The position numbers were made by a program, and so were the translations under genes. A DNA stretch of 64,000 nt from Odontesthes bonariensis (Eukaryota > Chordata > Actinopteri > Atheriniformes > Atherinopsidae). The stretch spans positions 8,100,976 through 8,164,975 of the forward strand of contig NC_134527.1 in assembly GCF_027942865.1 (NCBI RefSeq). Reading direction: 5' to 3'. Each line of letters starts with the position of its first letter. Position 1 is the stretch's first letter. Shown one piece after another: positions 8,369 to 40,180 of this stretch. A model generated the notes under the pieces. That model saw only the letters and a program-made list of their open reading frames with translations, was not told the origin of the DNA and did not search any database.

Positions 8369-11300
8369 GTAAGCAGTGTTTTACTTTTTGCTCCACCCTC
8401 ATCTGATTCCATTTGATTTTTCATCTACCCTGAAGTCTCATTTTATTTTTTCACGGTCCGACAGTACAGTGCTCAAAGGCAACATATGCACAAACACAAT
8501 GCTTGCATTTCTTTGACACTGGTTGAGTTGAACCTCTCTGGATGTTTGAACGATTTCTCTGTCTTTTAAAGTTTTACTTCAAAACAGGTGCATCCTTCCG
8601 TGGAACTGCTTCAAATTCACTCAGTGCCTTATTAAAGGTGCCTTAAACTGACTAGTCATAACCTCCCCACCCCTGTGTCTGCGCCTACAAAATATGCCTC
8701 ACAAAAAGAGGTGAGATGAAACTATCAGCTTTTCAGCTCCTTCGGTCTCTCCCTATAAAGGGGTCCATTTTATGACTTCACATGGCCCTATAATTGTTAG
8801 GTAAAGTGGGGGTATACGGCCCCTCTGTTGATTAGGGCCCGTCCCTCAAGGATTGAACAACACCATCATTTGCATTAATGGGTTATTCACTCATGGCAGT
8901 ACCTTTCATGTTCAACTGCTATTTGTTTCTGTGTGCGGCATTTGGCTTTAAGTCATTTATGAGAAATCATGTTGGCCATTACCAAATAAATGAGGTATCA
9001 GTTAATTCCAAAATTTGAACCTGTTGTTTTTTTTTTTTATCTGGTTTAAAAAAAAAAACAGACACATGGAAAAGTTAAGTGTCTAACTACATCGTGTGGG
9101 ATTTCTTTGAGCTTTGTCACATGATCTTTGACTGTTTTTTTTTTTTTTTTTTTCCAGAATCAAACCCCACGTTGACCTTTTGTTATTCCAGTTGCCGTTA
9201 CCGTCCGTTAGGAATTTGTCTAAACCACATAGAAAAGTGGAAAATTTGATCTTCACAGGGTGCTCGCACTAAGAGCATTGGAATCTCAGCCAGCCATAAC
9301 GGGGTTTCTTGCCCTTGATAAAGCTTTTAACAGGATGGCACTGAAGGAAAAATGATCAAAGCCCTTGCATGGCCCCATTAGTATCATTGGTTTGCGTGGA
9401 CTGGTTGAGAGGCGCGTGAACTGTAAATGGCTGATTGGAAAGATGACTGAATGGAAGGTGAAAGCTTTGTAAGTACCATTTTTGTTTAAGGACATGGAAA
9501 AACACTGTGACGTGAGAAAGTTGAAATCACGAGTTAATTAGAATAGGTGGTTATTGGGTTAGATGGTGTCAAAGCGACCAACAAAATAAGAATCTTGAAT
9601 CAGTACTGTAAAACATCCTCACATGCTGGCTTGCATTTGAATATTAGAATGAGATGAGATATGTTTTAATTCACTCAAATTTTATGCACCATTGGCACTC
9701 AGAGGGACATATTTGCCAACTCCTTGCACTTTTCCCCAGGTAGAAGAAAGTCAGACAATCTCTGCTAGCGTGGCAGCCATCGTTGCCCAAATGTTGATAT
9801 TAAAACGAACAACACTTTTTGAAGAAAACAGTTCAAGCGTAGTTGGAAGTCCCTCCAACTGGCAGATGTGGAAACGTAGAAAAGAGTGAATTATACTGAG
9901 AGCTGGCAGTCTTACAGCCGCAGATTAGCTTTGTACTGGAGCACTGTGCCAGAGGACACCAGGAGAGAGAAACGGGGAGAGAGCAAGAAAGCATGCAAGA
10001 GGGTGGGAGGGAAGTCGGGATGGCTACTTAACCGAGGGTGAACTACTGTGCAATGTGCTCTACTTCTGTCATGCTCGTCCTTCCAGTGGTAGAAATGAGG
10101 AGTTCAGCACTTGTGCGCTCTTGCCAGTTAAAGAAGTGTTGGTTTTATTGAATCATAGCCAGGCATTTAATAGTACTCCTAGAGATGCATCTCATAAAAG
10201 ATAGACATTTTCATCACTGAGATGTGGATTTAATCTGTCTTACAAAATGATATCTACAGGTGGCTTGTTTTTTCAAATAAGGTAAGGTTTATATTTTTTA
10301 TCAGTGCAAGTTTCTGTTTTATTTGTTTAAATACTGTATGAAATTTGTAGTTAAACTTATAAAAACCAAATGAGCAAATGTCGTTCGATTTGCATTTGCA
10401 ACCTGTTTTGATCAGGAGAGGAAAAAAAAAAAAGAGATTTCTGCAGCTTGTCACCATGAGTGGCCCATACCCAACCACCCCTTCAACTTTTAAGACTTCA
10501 TAACACCATCTGGTGTGTATGATGTCATGAACTGAACATATTTAGGCCAGATATCCCTGTCACTGCGTTTTTTAAAAGAATATGTGAGAATATGTTTACG
10601 GCAAAAACATATTCTCAGTTAATTCAGCCAACGCGCTCATCACTGTATTTTTCACATTCAGACCTGTGATTGCTATATGCTATTCTTATAGGCTTGATTA
10701 TACTTTTCTGCCCACCGAACCCTTATCAGGCTGACACACACCTTGAGTGTTCAAGTGCTTATTGGAGACCTCAAGTGCAGGGGTGGGTTGATGTAGCTGG
10801 CAATTATATGTTCTGTGGAATAGTTTACCTCATGAAATTGGATATGTGCTTCCCCGAAACTAAAGCATAGGCTCATTACAGTTACGTTAATGACGACTTT
10901 AACTAAATTTGCAAAGTAGCAAATGGTGAAGAAAATCCCAGCGCTCAGTATGTGTGCATCTGAAGTCTAAGGACTTTCATATTATCTTGTATGTCTGATT
11001 TGTTAAAGGTTGTACTTAAAACTTCTAAAAATTCACACGCAGGAACATTGAAGAACCATAAAAATATCTATAGAAGTAAGCTGTGACAGGTACTTTATTG
11101 CTAGATATTTTTTAGAGCTTTAATATTTGTCTTGCCTTGGCAACGCAATTATTTGGTGTTTGCAAATGTAGTCCAGCTGATCGTTGCCTTTCTAGCATTG
11201 TAGATGCACGCAATGCATAAGATACAATAGCATTCTGATACATCGACCTGTGGGTGAGCCCAAGCTATTTGCTTCTCCTTTTCCTTTTCTTCATTGGGTT

Positions 11301-12860
11301 CTGTTTTCTGTTTTACTCCACCTGTATTCTTCCAAGATTACAGCTTGCCATTGTGTAAAGTAGTTTCACGGTATATGAGCAGAATCAAAGAAAAGCAGCT
11401 GCAGCTAGCTATAGAAGCGAGGACCACTTTGTGTGTTAATTTATCCATGCGTGCTATATGAGGCTGAGGGTGCAGATATCCTACTTTGTCCAGTTTGATT
11501 TAAGGTCTTGTTTTAGCTGTAGAGATCCTTTCTGATACAATTATTAGTTCCATTTGACTAATGTCCCAGGCCATCGAATGGAAATTAGAGGTCAACTATG
11601 ACTCGTCCTATAGGAAGAAAACACTTATGGTACAGTAAAAAATTGAGCACTGTAAAACTGTTAAGGTTATTGCACGACAGCATCTGCACGTTAACAATCC
11701 CATATTGATTTGTTGGATGCCACTGGCTTTATTAGTGCGAGCGTCAACAAGCAGGTTAATGTCCGTATAAATGCGGTGAATTAGGTGATGCATCGCTTCT
11801 GTATGTCAATGTATCCTTAGGCTACAAATGTGCTAGTGTGTTAATTTTCTAGATACATATATAAATATATATATAGACATATATTACTTCAGCCAACTAG
11901 CACCACCACAAGCAAAGATGACCATATTTAATCATTTTGGTAACTTTTTGTACCCAAATAAATGGTGAATATATATTGTGAAAAAAAAGTGGTTATAGTC
12001 AGAGATGTATGGTATCACCATTCATTTATGCCTTATTTTTGGGGGTATTTGGTCATGCCTGTGGTGTATGTGCTGTTGTCTTTTGGTCAGAGCTACCAGG
12101 CGTTGCAGCTGGTTGGGGTGTGAAAGAATGACATGGCCTCAGATATGTCATCTAATTACTGTGCTGTCTCTCCAAGGCACGGTAATTACAGAGATCTGAG
12201 CAGCTGCATGGTGTTGATTCTACAAGTTGCTACTGTGACTGAGAAGTTAGTTAAAGCAGCACTGTCAATCCAACTAAAAGTGGTGGGAGAAAAAAAAAAG
12301 TATATTCTTTTTTTAATTCCAAGGTTGTATGTATAAAGTCATAATAAAAATCAAAAAATGATTCTTCACAGGTCTGAAAATGAAGTAAAAACAACCTTGG
12401 ATGAAAGGAAACCAATGACATAACACTGTATCATTCTTTATTTCATAGTTGCAATGCTCAGAGAGACTACACAATGTAGTTGGAATGTTTTTTTTTATTA
12501 TTTGTCCTCCATTATTCTCATTAAAATAAAAAGTATCAATTTCATAAATGAAATTTCGCATTGAACTAAAAAGTGAATATTTCCACTAATGGCTCATTTT
12601 TTAAAATGCCATATCTTCCCTTACCTTCTTTAGTTTATTATGCTTGGCTATTGTATCATGGCAGAGGTGCAGCAGAAGTTCTCAGTAGTTCTAAACACTT
12701 GTCTTTTCTCTTCTTTCTCAACAAAATGACTTATGACATGTGCTGCAGGTATTTACCTCCATGTAGTTTCAGACGCTGGCCTATGCTTATGCCTCTCCAA
12801 GGAGGAGTCACGAAGCCTGTGGTTTATCTATGAGCTGATAGCGAGTGCTGCTTCTCAGGG
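8369..12860 (+). other. Large unc13b intron upstream of the alternative brain exon
   Basis: About 4.5 kb without a recognisable exon. It contains poly-T/poly-A tracts (about 9030-9058 and 9134-9154) and an AT-rich simple stretch at about 11,850-11,880. Several blocks have balanced composition and octamer or TAAT-type motifs, for example ATTTGCATTAAT near 8870, in otherwise AT-rich sequence. These look like conserved non-coding DNA rather than genes. The promoter for the brain-type exon should lie at the right end, but no TATA box stands out. Confidence 0.5.
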
Positions 12861-31798
<18,938 letters not shown>

Positions 31799-34090
31799 GG
31801 ATAACCTGATGAGGGAGAGAAAAAGATGAAGGACAGAAGGTTTTCTAATTCCCCAACGAGAGATATGACGTACACGTGAGGTTCTTGTAATTAAAGCAGG
31901 GACATGTGGACTCTTTCTTAAATCTTTGACGTGTCTTAGCCGCTGCAAACTCCCTGTGGCACCTTGGCAAGCTCACGACTCACCGTCACATATTCCGTCT
32001 GGGTATTTTGCCCAACACTCAGTTTCTATGTTCCTCAAACTCATGTCATTTACCAAACTACTGTTCAGCACAGAGCCGCCGCCTCACTCTGGTTCGACAC
32101 ACACCAGCTGTTTGGCCAGGCCCTGACCGCTTATTCTGCCATTTAACCCTTTTCCAACCGCCTTTCTCATCAGTCGGAGAGGCCCAGTGTCCACGTTAGG
32201 GCCTTTAGGGGAACACAGGACGCCATCTGTTGCCAGTTCCTGCCAGAGGGCCACTTAAGTCCCTACACCCCCCCAAGTGTTCTTGTGCAATAACCCTATC
32301 TTCCCCTTCATAAGTGTGGCCAAGTGTTTCAAGCCTTAAACTCTGTAAACTGTGAACGTGTGAAGTGCGTTAGTGTTCTGAATGCCCCCTTTTGTGTGGC
32401 TCCACCGTGATGGTTTCAGTCAATGTGAAAAGAAGTTGTGTTCTATCTTGTAAAGGAATCCCTCGTTTGATCAATTAATGACGTCGCTGTGGGACAGTCC
32501 ACGTCAATGACTGAGCTGAAGTTTATGAGATATTTTACTGATTTCACAAAGTTAATCGTAGACCCTAAGTTTTCCTCTTTTAAAGGATTAATCAGTTAAA
32601 TGCGTGCCTTGCCTTGTCGGGTTTCATTCTCGTGTCCCCAGCAGAGACGACAGTGGGTGTTCAGCCTTCGTAGTAAAATAACAAGTTTTACTCAGAACCT
32701 TATGAAATGTCCTTTCTCTATGTTAAGAGTCCTGACGGATGTTTTTATTTATTAGCGCTGCCAACAACTAGCCCGTGTGGTCTAGTGCATCCTTGAAGTT
32801 GGAGCCATTTTATTTATTTTATAGACCTATTTATTCTTGTCTGTGCTTTTGAAAGCTTGGGATTTTAAAATGTTGTTTACTGCCGGAAATAAATGTGTTT
32901 TCCAGAACAGTTTGTTTGAGAATTTGCACAGGGCTTCGTCTGAATGATCTGCTGCAGTGTTGTTACAAGGTGAAATACAACCCCCCCCCCCCAAAAAAAA
33001 AGAACCAAGAGAATTCCTCTCGACAGATATACGTCCTACTGAATTGTTCGGTGAAGAAACATCACATGTTGAACATGTTTTGGACACAGGCGTCTCGGCT
33101 GCTGAGGGGGAAACCATTTTCGTTGAAATATTTCTTCCTACTCGTCTTTCCTTCACTTTTGGTAAGAGTGGCCTTACTTTTGGTGGTTTGTTCAATCCTC
33201 ACATTTTGTGTTGGCACCCAAAAGAAATGACTTGCCATTCACTTTGCCCGTAACGATGTCAGGATATTTCCGAGTGGTTTCTCCTTAACATTTTGTACTT
33301 CTTATTTTCAGTGATATTGCAACGTATTAACTATATCTAGGCCGGGTTTCGTAGCAGTCCATTATATTTAGTGTTCGGTTCCTTATCGTGCTTTGAAAAT
33401 GTTTTCCTTGATTCTCTTTAGTTTGGGATGATGTTTCAGTTTGAGGTTTTTGTCAGTGAGCTGATGGAAACGCTGGTGTTTATGAAGGACAGATGCTATA
33501 ATATGATGCTAATTTTTCAGCTGATCTCACGAGGGAGAAACCACAAAATCAGACTAATCTCACAGTATACGAACCCCTTAAATGTTTTAAAGCCATCCTG
33601 TAAGATATATGTTCTTTGTGCCAAGATGGAAGTGTTCATTTTTTAATTTTCTTTTTTTATTGTGCATATTCTTTTATCTTTTAAACTTCTCAACCACAAA
33701 TTCACTGCTATATTTAGCAAGAGCACTACACCAGTCACAGTAACTGCATTTTATGGTGTTATCTTTGAATGTCGGTGTCAGTGTAAACATTCCAATTAAT
33801 GAATTTTGTATAAAGTGTTTAAGAACTATCTATCAATGTGCGTGCCTGCCTTTTTATTTTACTTTGCACTACAAAATGACACTTAAATCATTTCATCCGC
33901 TTGAGTCCACATGCGTTATTGAACAAGTCTTAAGTCGTCATGAGCGCATAGGTTATGATTGCAAATGCTTTTTAATATGATGTAGGAGGTTATGTCGAAA
34001 TAATTAAACCATGTGGTGAAATGTTGTCTGACTTCTTCCAAGTTGAACTGTGATGAATCTAAAATAAATCCGATTTTAGCATTTCATTCA
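31799..34090 (+). other. unc13b 3' UTR and polyadenylation region
   Basis: No further coding sequence of the gene follows the TGA. AATAAA signals occur at 32888-32893 (just past GCCGGAAATAAATG) and at 34063-34068, so transcripts may end near 32,910 or near 34,090. A C-tract followed by an A-tract at about 32,983-33,002 is a likely polymorphic simple repeat. An open frame at about 32,957-33,253 has no recognisable similarity and I do not call it a gene. Confidence 0.6.
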
Positions 34091-35656
34091 GGGCCTCAGC
34101 TGCATGAGTCCATCAGATTATCACTTTTAAAGCTCACTCTATAATACTTATATTGCTCCTCACCAGCTGCTTGTACTACGAAACGTAACTGGTGGCGTCA
34201 TGGGGCGACTTTAGGTTCGGCTCTTAGTTTTCAGTATCACAAAGCTGATTCACTTCCTATCAGGTTGGACCATCATGGCATCCTGGAAACCAGACATTCT
34301 CTGGAGCAGATTATGTTCCGAGAAAATCTAGTGAACCAAACCGTGGTAATCGGGCTGCGTCTTGACTCTCAAGAGTTCAGATTTCTCTCCAGTTAATATA
34401 TTCACCTTCCTGTGCTTTCCCAGTGCTTCTTAGCTGGTCGAGAAGTGGCTCACTCGCCTGAGCTTTCTCCTTTGTTCGAGTGAGCTTCGGTTAAAGGTTC
34501 CTTGTTTGACTGTTTACCTCTGCTACTCTCGTGCTTGCCCACCCTCATACAACTCCAGCACTCATAAAGGACAACCACCGGCTCCCCTCAAAGCGCCTTC
34601 ATCTGTCATAACTAGCAAAGCACCACCACACCACTGACAAACAACAATAGATGGAGCTATTCTTGGGTTTTCTTTGGATCCACCTTCTGGGATTAACTTG
34701 CCTGCTCTTCTCCTGCATAGACTCAGATCCAGTGGCTGGACGACAGTCACACAGTTGTTGACGAACTGTAGACCCTCAGCCTATCTTTGCTCTTTAATAA
34801 ACTACTTCTGTACCAAACCACTATTACCATCACCTCTTTAGATCACCTGTTTGAAATAACTTTTTCTGATTTCAGGTTGTCGGATGAACACCATGGGAAA
34901 AGTGCCAAAGGAGATAAATATTTTTGCCACCCACTTTACCATCCGTTCCTCTTTCCTGTATCTCACAAACACAATTTCCAGTGGTCTAATATCCATCCCT
35001 TGTTTCTTGGCTTAAGCAATTCTCTCTCTTCTCGGTCTCCCCTTAATTCGAGCGATTCGAGCAGTCTCCTTCCAGGTCACTGCTTCTTAAATTTGGCTAA
35101 GAAAAGTCCAAGGATGTGCCAAGCAGTCGGCAAGGGAAAAAAGTAGTAACTTTTAAAGTATCTAAAATATAAAACACTCATAATTTCCTTTATTTTTTAC
35201 GCTTTTTTTGTTTTGTTTGTTTCCAACATGATTCCATGCTGTGTTTTTTTCATAGTTTGGGTATTTTTGGGATTGTACGAAAATGTAGAAAATGGTCAAA
35301 ATGTATGAGTAGATGTCTCCTTTTGACAGGTACTGTCAAAGGTTTTTATTCAAACTTCAATATGCCATTCAGCTTTGTGATCTACATTCGGTTTCAGGCT
35401 CATGTGGACAGATTAATGCAGCACGTACCATTCAATCCCTTTTTTTTTTTTCCTTCTTCTTTTGTTATTCTAATAAATCCTATAACATCACATTGTAATT
35501 ACCTACTTGCAAGTAAGCCTTCATGCGTTTATCCCACTGTGGTTGAAAGCACAGAACTCACACAAACACACACATAAACAATACCTTCTTCAACAAAGGG
35601 GTTCAAATGGAGGTCCCCTGGATACACAGTGCAATGTATTACAATCCATTTCTGGA
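34091..35656. other. Intergenic region downstream of unc13b
   Basis: No gene is recognised. The stretch 34,150-34,790 has a composition unlike its flanks and ends with a pyrimidine-rich TTTGCTCTTTAATAAACTAC. This could be the polyadenylation part of an old LTR or another dispersed repeat, but I see no paired LTR. The rest is AT-rich with poly-T tracts and a short CA-rich patch near 35,560. Confidence 0.4.
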
Positions 35657-38620
35657 AGTCAAAGACAAATTTATTTGTATAGCACATTTCATGTACAAAA
35701 CAATTCAAAGTGCTTTATATAAAATAAAAGCATTGCAGCGGGGAGTGGAAGAAGCATTTAAAATACATAAAAGAATATAAAGAGAAACAAATATTATAAT
35801 TAAAATTAATTAAAAACAAGCAACAGTAAAAGATACCGTTCACCTGAGGTGGCATCGCTATCGCATATTATGTACAATTTCACACCTGTCATGAAACAAG
35901 CAACAGTCTAGATAAGTTCAAAGATACCGTGTAGATTTCATGCATATACACATGAAAAAAAGAAATATTTTTAACCTGGATTTAAAAATGTCTACATTTG
36001 GTGAAAGGTTAATCTCCACTGGCAGTTTGTTCCACTTGTTTGCAGCATAACAGCTAAATGCTGCTTCTCCATGTTTAGTCTGGACTCTGGACTGGACCAG
36101 CTGACCTGAGTCCTTGGATCTAAGAGCTCTGCTGGGTTCTGAACATATCACAGATGTATTTTGGGCCTAAACTGTTCCGGTATCTGTAAACCATCAGCAG
36201 GCTTTTAAAATCTATTCTGTGACTGACTGGAAGCCAGTGTAAAGATTTTAGCCTCTTCTCTTTGCTACCAAACAGAATGATCTCAGTTTTGTCTTCATTT
36301 AATTGTAGAAAATTTTCTCTCATCCAGGTGTTTACTTCCTCCAGACACTGACACAGTACATCTGCTGGGCTGCAGTCGTCTGGTGACAGAGACACATAAA
36401 ATTGTGTACCGTCTACATAACTGTGATAATTTATGTTAAATATCTGGTATATCTGACCCAAAGGGAGCATATACAAGTTAAAGAAAAGAGGTCCAAGAAT
36501 TGACCCCTGGGGGACTCCACAAGTCATGGCCAGTCGCTCAGATTCATAGCTGCCAATTTTAACAAAATAACCCCGGCCTTCTAAGTAGGACCTGAACCAG
36601 TTAAGGACCGCTCCAGAAAGTCCAACCCAGTTTTCCAGCCTGTGCAACAGGATTCTGTGATCTACAGTATCAAACGCAGCGCTGAGGTCCAACAGAACCA
36701 GGACTGAAACATAACCAGAATCAGTATTCAACCTAATGTCGTTTAACACTTTGACCAGAGCTGTTTCAGTGCTGTGTTGACGTTGGAATTCTGATTGAAA
36801 GTTATCAAGACTTCCACTTTCATTCAGAAAGTCGTTGAGCTGGTTAAATACAACTTTCTCAATAATCTTGGATATAAAAGAGAGGTTAGAGACAGGTCTG
36901 TAGTTGTTCATCATAGAGGCATCTAGAGTTCTCTTCTTTGGGAGTGGCTTAATGGCAGCTGTCTTTAGTTACTTGGGAAAAATGCCTGATGCCTGTGAGC
37001 TGTTTGTAGGAGATCGCTTTCTACTGAGGTAAAAACTGTTTTTAAAAAGTCGGATGGTATTATGTCCGGAGTGCAAGTTGTTGAATTCAGATGCCGAACT
37101 GTTTCCTCTAGGATTTTTAAATCAACAATATTAAATTGTGACATAACGTCAGAGTTATTTCTAGGTTTTAGATACAGATTAGTTTTCTTGCTTGTCTGTG
37201 TGGCGTGAATGTTTTTTCTAATTGTTTTGATTTTTTTTGGCTAAAAAAAGTTGGCAAATTTGTTGCATTTCTCAGTGGAGAGATCTGGGTTTGACTGTTT
37301 AGGAGAATTTGTGAGTTTTTCAACCATAGCAAACAGAGTTCGAGAATTGTTGACATTCTTATTAATCATTTCAGATAAATGCAGCTGTCTGGCCTTGCAC
37401 AGCTCATTGTTAACTGACTACGCAGGCTTTGTGTGTACAGCTCATAGTGAATCTGAAGCTTTGTTTTCCTCCACTTATTTTCTCCACTGTGTTTTCTGTT
37501 TGCTCAAAGTGCTCTTGATTTGCACAGAAGAAAATGCTTTGGCATTACCATCCGTCATATTATCTATGTGAATGTTAAAATCTCCGGTCAAGATAAAATG
37601 GTTAAAATCAGTCGAAATAACAGACAATAATTCAGAAAATTCATCTATAAAACGTGCACAGTATCCTGGAGATCTGTAAATGATTATGAACAGGATTTTA
37701 GGAACACCCTTAAAAATAAAACTAAGATATTCAAAAGAAGTGAAATCACCAAATGAGATCTCTTTACACTGGAATGTATCTTCAAATAAGGCAGCTTATT
37801 ACTGAATAAGCTAAAATTATTGGGGGTGCTGTTTCATTAAGAACAGTAGCACTGCTCTCTGTTAACCATGTTTCTGTCAGAATAAGAAAATCTAAATTGT
37901 GTGAAATTATGAAGTCATTAACTAACAGTTACTTATTGGACAGAGATCTAATATTAAGCAAGGCTAGCTTTGTGGAGTTTACACTGGTCTCTGTTGTATT
38001 CTGAGTTGGACGTGGTATCGTTAACAGATTAGATAGATTCACCCAGCAAGTTTGCTGTTTTCGATTCCTTCTTTTACGAACTAATACAGGAGTCCTACTG
38101 GGTCCCAGCTTGTTCTCAGAATCTTCAAATTATCTTTGTTTTGAACTGTGCTATCTTTGTTTTAAACTCTGGATGTTCTGCTGCTCCTTAAACATCCTGC
38201 ACATCTCCTTCTGTCCTGCTCTGCCAGGACAGATGATGTAAGAGGAGCAGGAGGGGGTGCCTTGGGGTACCAAGTTTCTTGGTAGATGGTGGTCGTTGGA
38301 GTTCTGGCTGGGATAGAGACATCCTTTGGAGACCTTGGGTGATGTGGAGTAGAGGGTCTGGTGAAGGGGGAGGGCTGGTTGTTGTTTGCCTCGCTCCTGT
38401 GTCCTTCACTGTAATTTGCACAGTCATGTTTGGATTTGCCGTCCCAGCAGCATGACGTAAGCGTGCACCGAGTAATCTGCATCCAGTTCGATTCGGACGC
38501 ACGCCATCAGGTCTGAAACGCTCCTTACAGTTCCAAAAGATATTAAAGTTATCAATGAACTTAATCCCATCGGCGATGCGTGCATTTGAAGTGCCTAAAT
38601 CGTTTCAATATTCAACCACA
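35657..38620 (-). mobile_element. Decayed L2-like (CR1/L2 clade) LINE retrotransposon
   Basis: Read on the minus strand from right to left, the order is as follows. A C-terminal ORF1 remnant (FIDNFNIFWNCKERFRPDGV near 38,500-38,560) resembles the SGNH-esterase tail found in fish L2 ORF1. Apurinic-type endonuclease remnants come next (DFLILTETWLTE near 37,860-37,890, then YRSPG, then GDFNIHIDN near 37,570-37,600), with frame breaks between them. Reverse transcriptase follows (36,120-36,914). The 3' end carries an ...AATAAATTTGTC tail near 35,660-35,680. The element is therefore a long but inactive copy. Exact ends are uncertain because I could not define a target-site duplication. Confidence 0.8.
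36120..36914 (-). pseudogene. LINE reverse transcriptase fragment with damaged catalytic motif
   Basis: A 264-codon open frame with RT landmarks: NNYRPVSNLSFISKIIEKVV, then HSTETALVKVLNDI, VLLDLSAAFDTVDHRIL (motif A), GVPQGSILGPLFFNLYM (motif B) and a motif C that reads YVDGTQ instead of the Y-x-D-D expected. Loss of the second Asp should abolish polymerisation. After ...ILFGSKEKR the frame runs straight into LKSLHWLPVSHRIDF, so roughly 90-100 residues usually found between these blocks are deleted without a frameshift. A further short frame (35,918-36,151) continues the C-terminus. Confidence 0.88.
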
Positions 38621-40180
38621 ACTTTGAGTCTTTGTGCAGATGTTTACCCTTTGACAGTCTGGCAAATAAGGTGAAACGAAGGAGCTGGAGCTGAAAAATG
38701 GGACAATACATCTGAGCATGCGCTGTCACAGGGTGTGTTGCACACCTGACTGCCCATATTACAACTATGTTATTGACCGACTGGCTCAAACCCTTCCCAT
38801 TTATTGCCGTTTTACTGCCCGTCCACTCCTTCGTTGACTCGCCATCCAGATCCTGTGCTGTTTGTTCAAGCCCTGAGCTGTTAGAGGCACCTCTTCCTGT
38901 GTCAACCTGAAACCTCGTAAAAAGTTGCTTCTCTCACCTTTACAGCATTTAACCAGTCCACTAGTTGCCTCTCATCAAGGTGAAGGTCCAAATCAAGGCC
39001 TTCCGTACGGTGCACCAACGGGGGCCGGTATTTACTTTCACTAAGACAAAGGTAAAGGGAGGGTAGAGAGCTGTAGCATTTTCCCTCTCTTTTGTTTGAC
39101 TCCGGACTAAAAGGAAATCTTCTTCTTGTTTGAGGTATGTGACTATTTTCCATTTACTTTAAAGCACTAGAAACATGTCTGGTACACTCAGGTCAACTTT
39201 ATGGTTTCATACAATTATCATAAAGTGTATGAAAGATGACAAAGGGAAGTATGTGGCTTCTCTCTGGTTCTGAGCTTTGTTTCCTGCCAGTTCGCAAATG
39301 AGGTCATATCGATATAACTGTGGACTGTTTCCCGTTTTCTCTGTTCCCTCTCAGAAACCTTTCCTCCAACTAAAACCCACATTGTTGAATTTGTTCTACT
39401 TTTACATTGAGCTATTGAACCATTTACTTTGAACACTGAACGAGCAAGAGGTATTAAAATTTCTTGAAATATTGTTATAGATCACCAAAAGAGAAGTTAT
39501 TCTGGAATGAAGGGCTGAGAAGGAAGTAGGTTTAGAGACCATTAGAGAGCTTTAGAGAGCAGATAAAGTCTGGGGGAATATCTGAATGTTGGCTTATATG
39601 CAGTAAGTCTGATATATATTTCCAAATTCAAATGAAATGTTAGCTTAGAAATGCACAGAAACGGCGACTTTTGTTATTTTGTGTTTCAAGAGCGATCCAG
39701 GAACTCAAATCCTTGAGTCTCTCCTGTTTTTTTTTTTTTTATTGCCGTTGTGTGAGTGAGACCTGATCATTGAGAGATCCTGCAAATGGCAAATGAACAG
39801 TACAGCTTTCTTATCCACAGCTCTATTTTTTTGTAAATACAGTAAATAATCAGAAATTTGACGCTGTATGTTGTGCTGCGTCAGTTTGAGGAAGAAGTTG
39901 AATTGCATCGGTTGGTTACAGTCAACAATCACACGATAAAATCTGAACCCTTTTTCGTTTTGATGCTTGGTCGAGGCTCAGAAATATAGTTTTCTTTAGT
40001 TTTTAACATCCTCTCCTTTTTAACTCGTCTCTCTAACTGTACAGCAAGAGTCTTATGTCGGGGGCTCTACTTTTCCATAGATTGTGAATACTGGAACTGG
40101 ATGTTTACAGAGTCACGGTTGTAGAAACATTGACGACTGCTTTTCATTCAGGTGTGGAACATGAAGAAACTGAGCTAAAG
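38621..40180. other. Intergenic and 5' flank of atp8b5
   Basis: About 1.5 kb without a recognised gene. A pyrimidine-rich acceptor-like TTTTCATTCAG lies at 40,141-40,151. The first coding exon of atp8b5 may therefore be preceded by a non-coding first exon further left. An upstream ATG at 40161 opens a five-codon frame that ends before the chosen start. No TATA box or CpG island is evident. Confidence 0.45.

Noticed and set aside
32957-33253. Open frame of 98 codons in the unc13b 3' flank with poly-Pro/Lys at its start
   Set aside because: The start lies in a C/A simple repeat, there are no splice or family signals, and the minus strand is equally open over part of it.
34150-34800. Possible solo LTR or other retroelement ending near the AATAAA at 34,795
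   Set aside because: No matching partner, terminal TG...CA pair or flanking duplication could be identified.
38902-39153. Minus-strand 83-codon frame left of atp8b5
   Set aside because: No recognisable family, splice partner or promoter; chance length.
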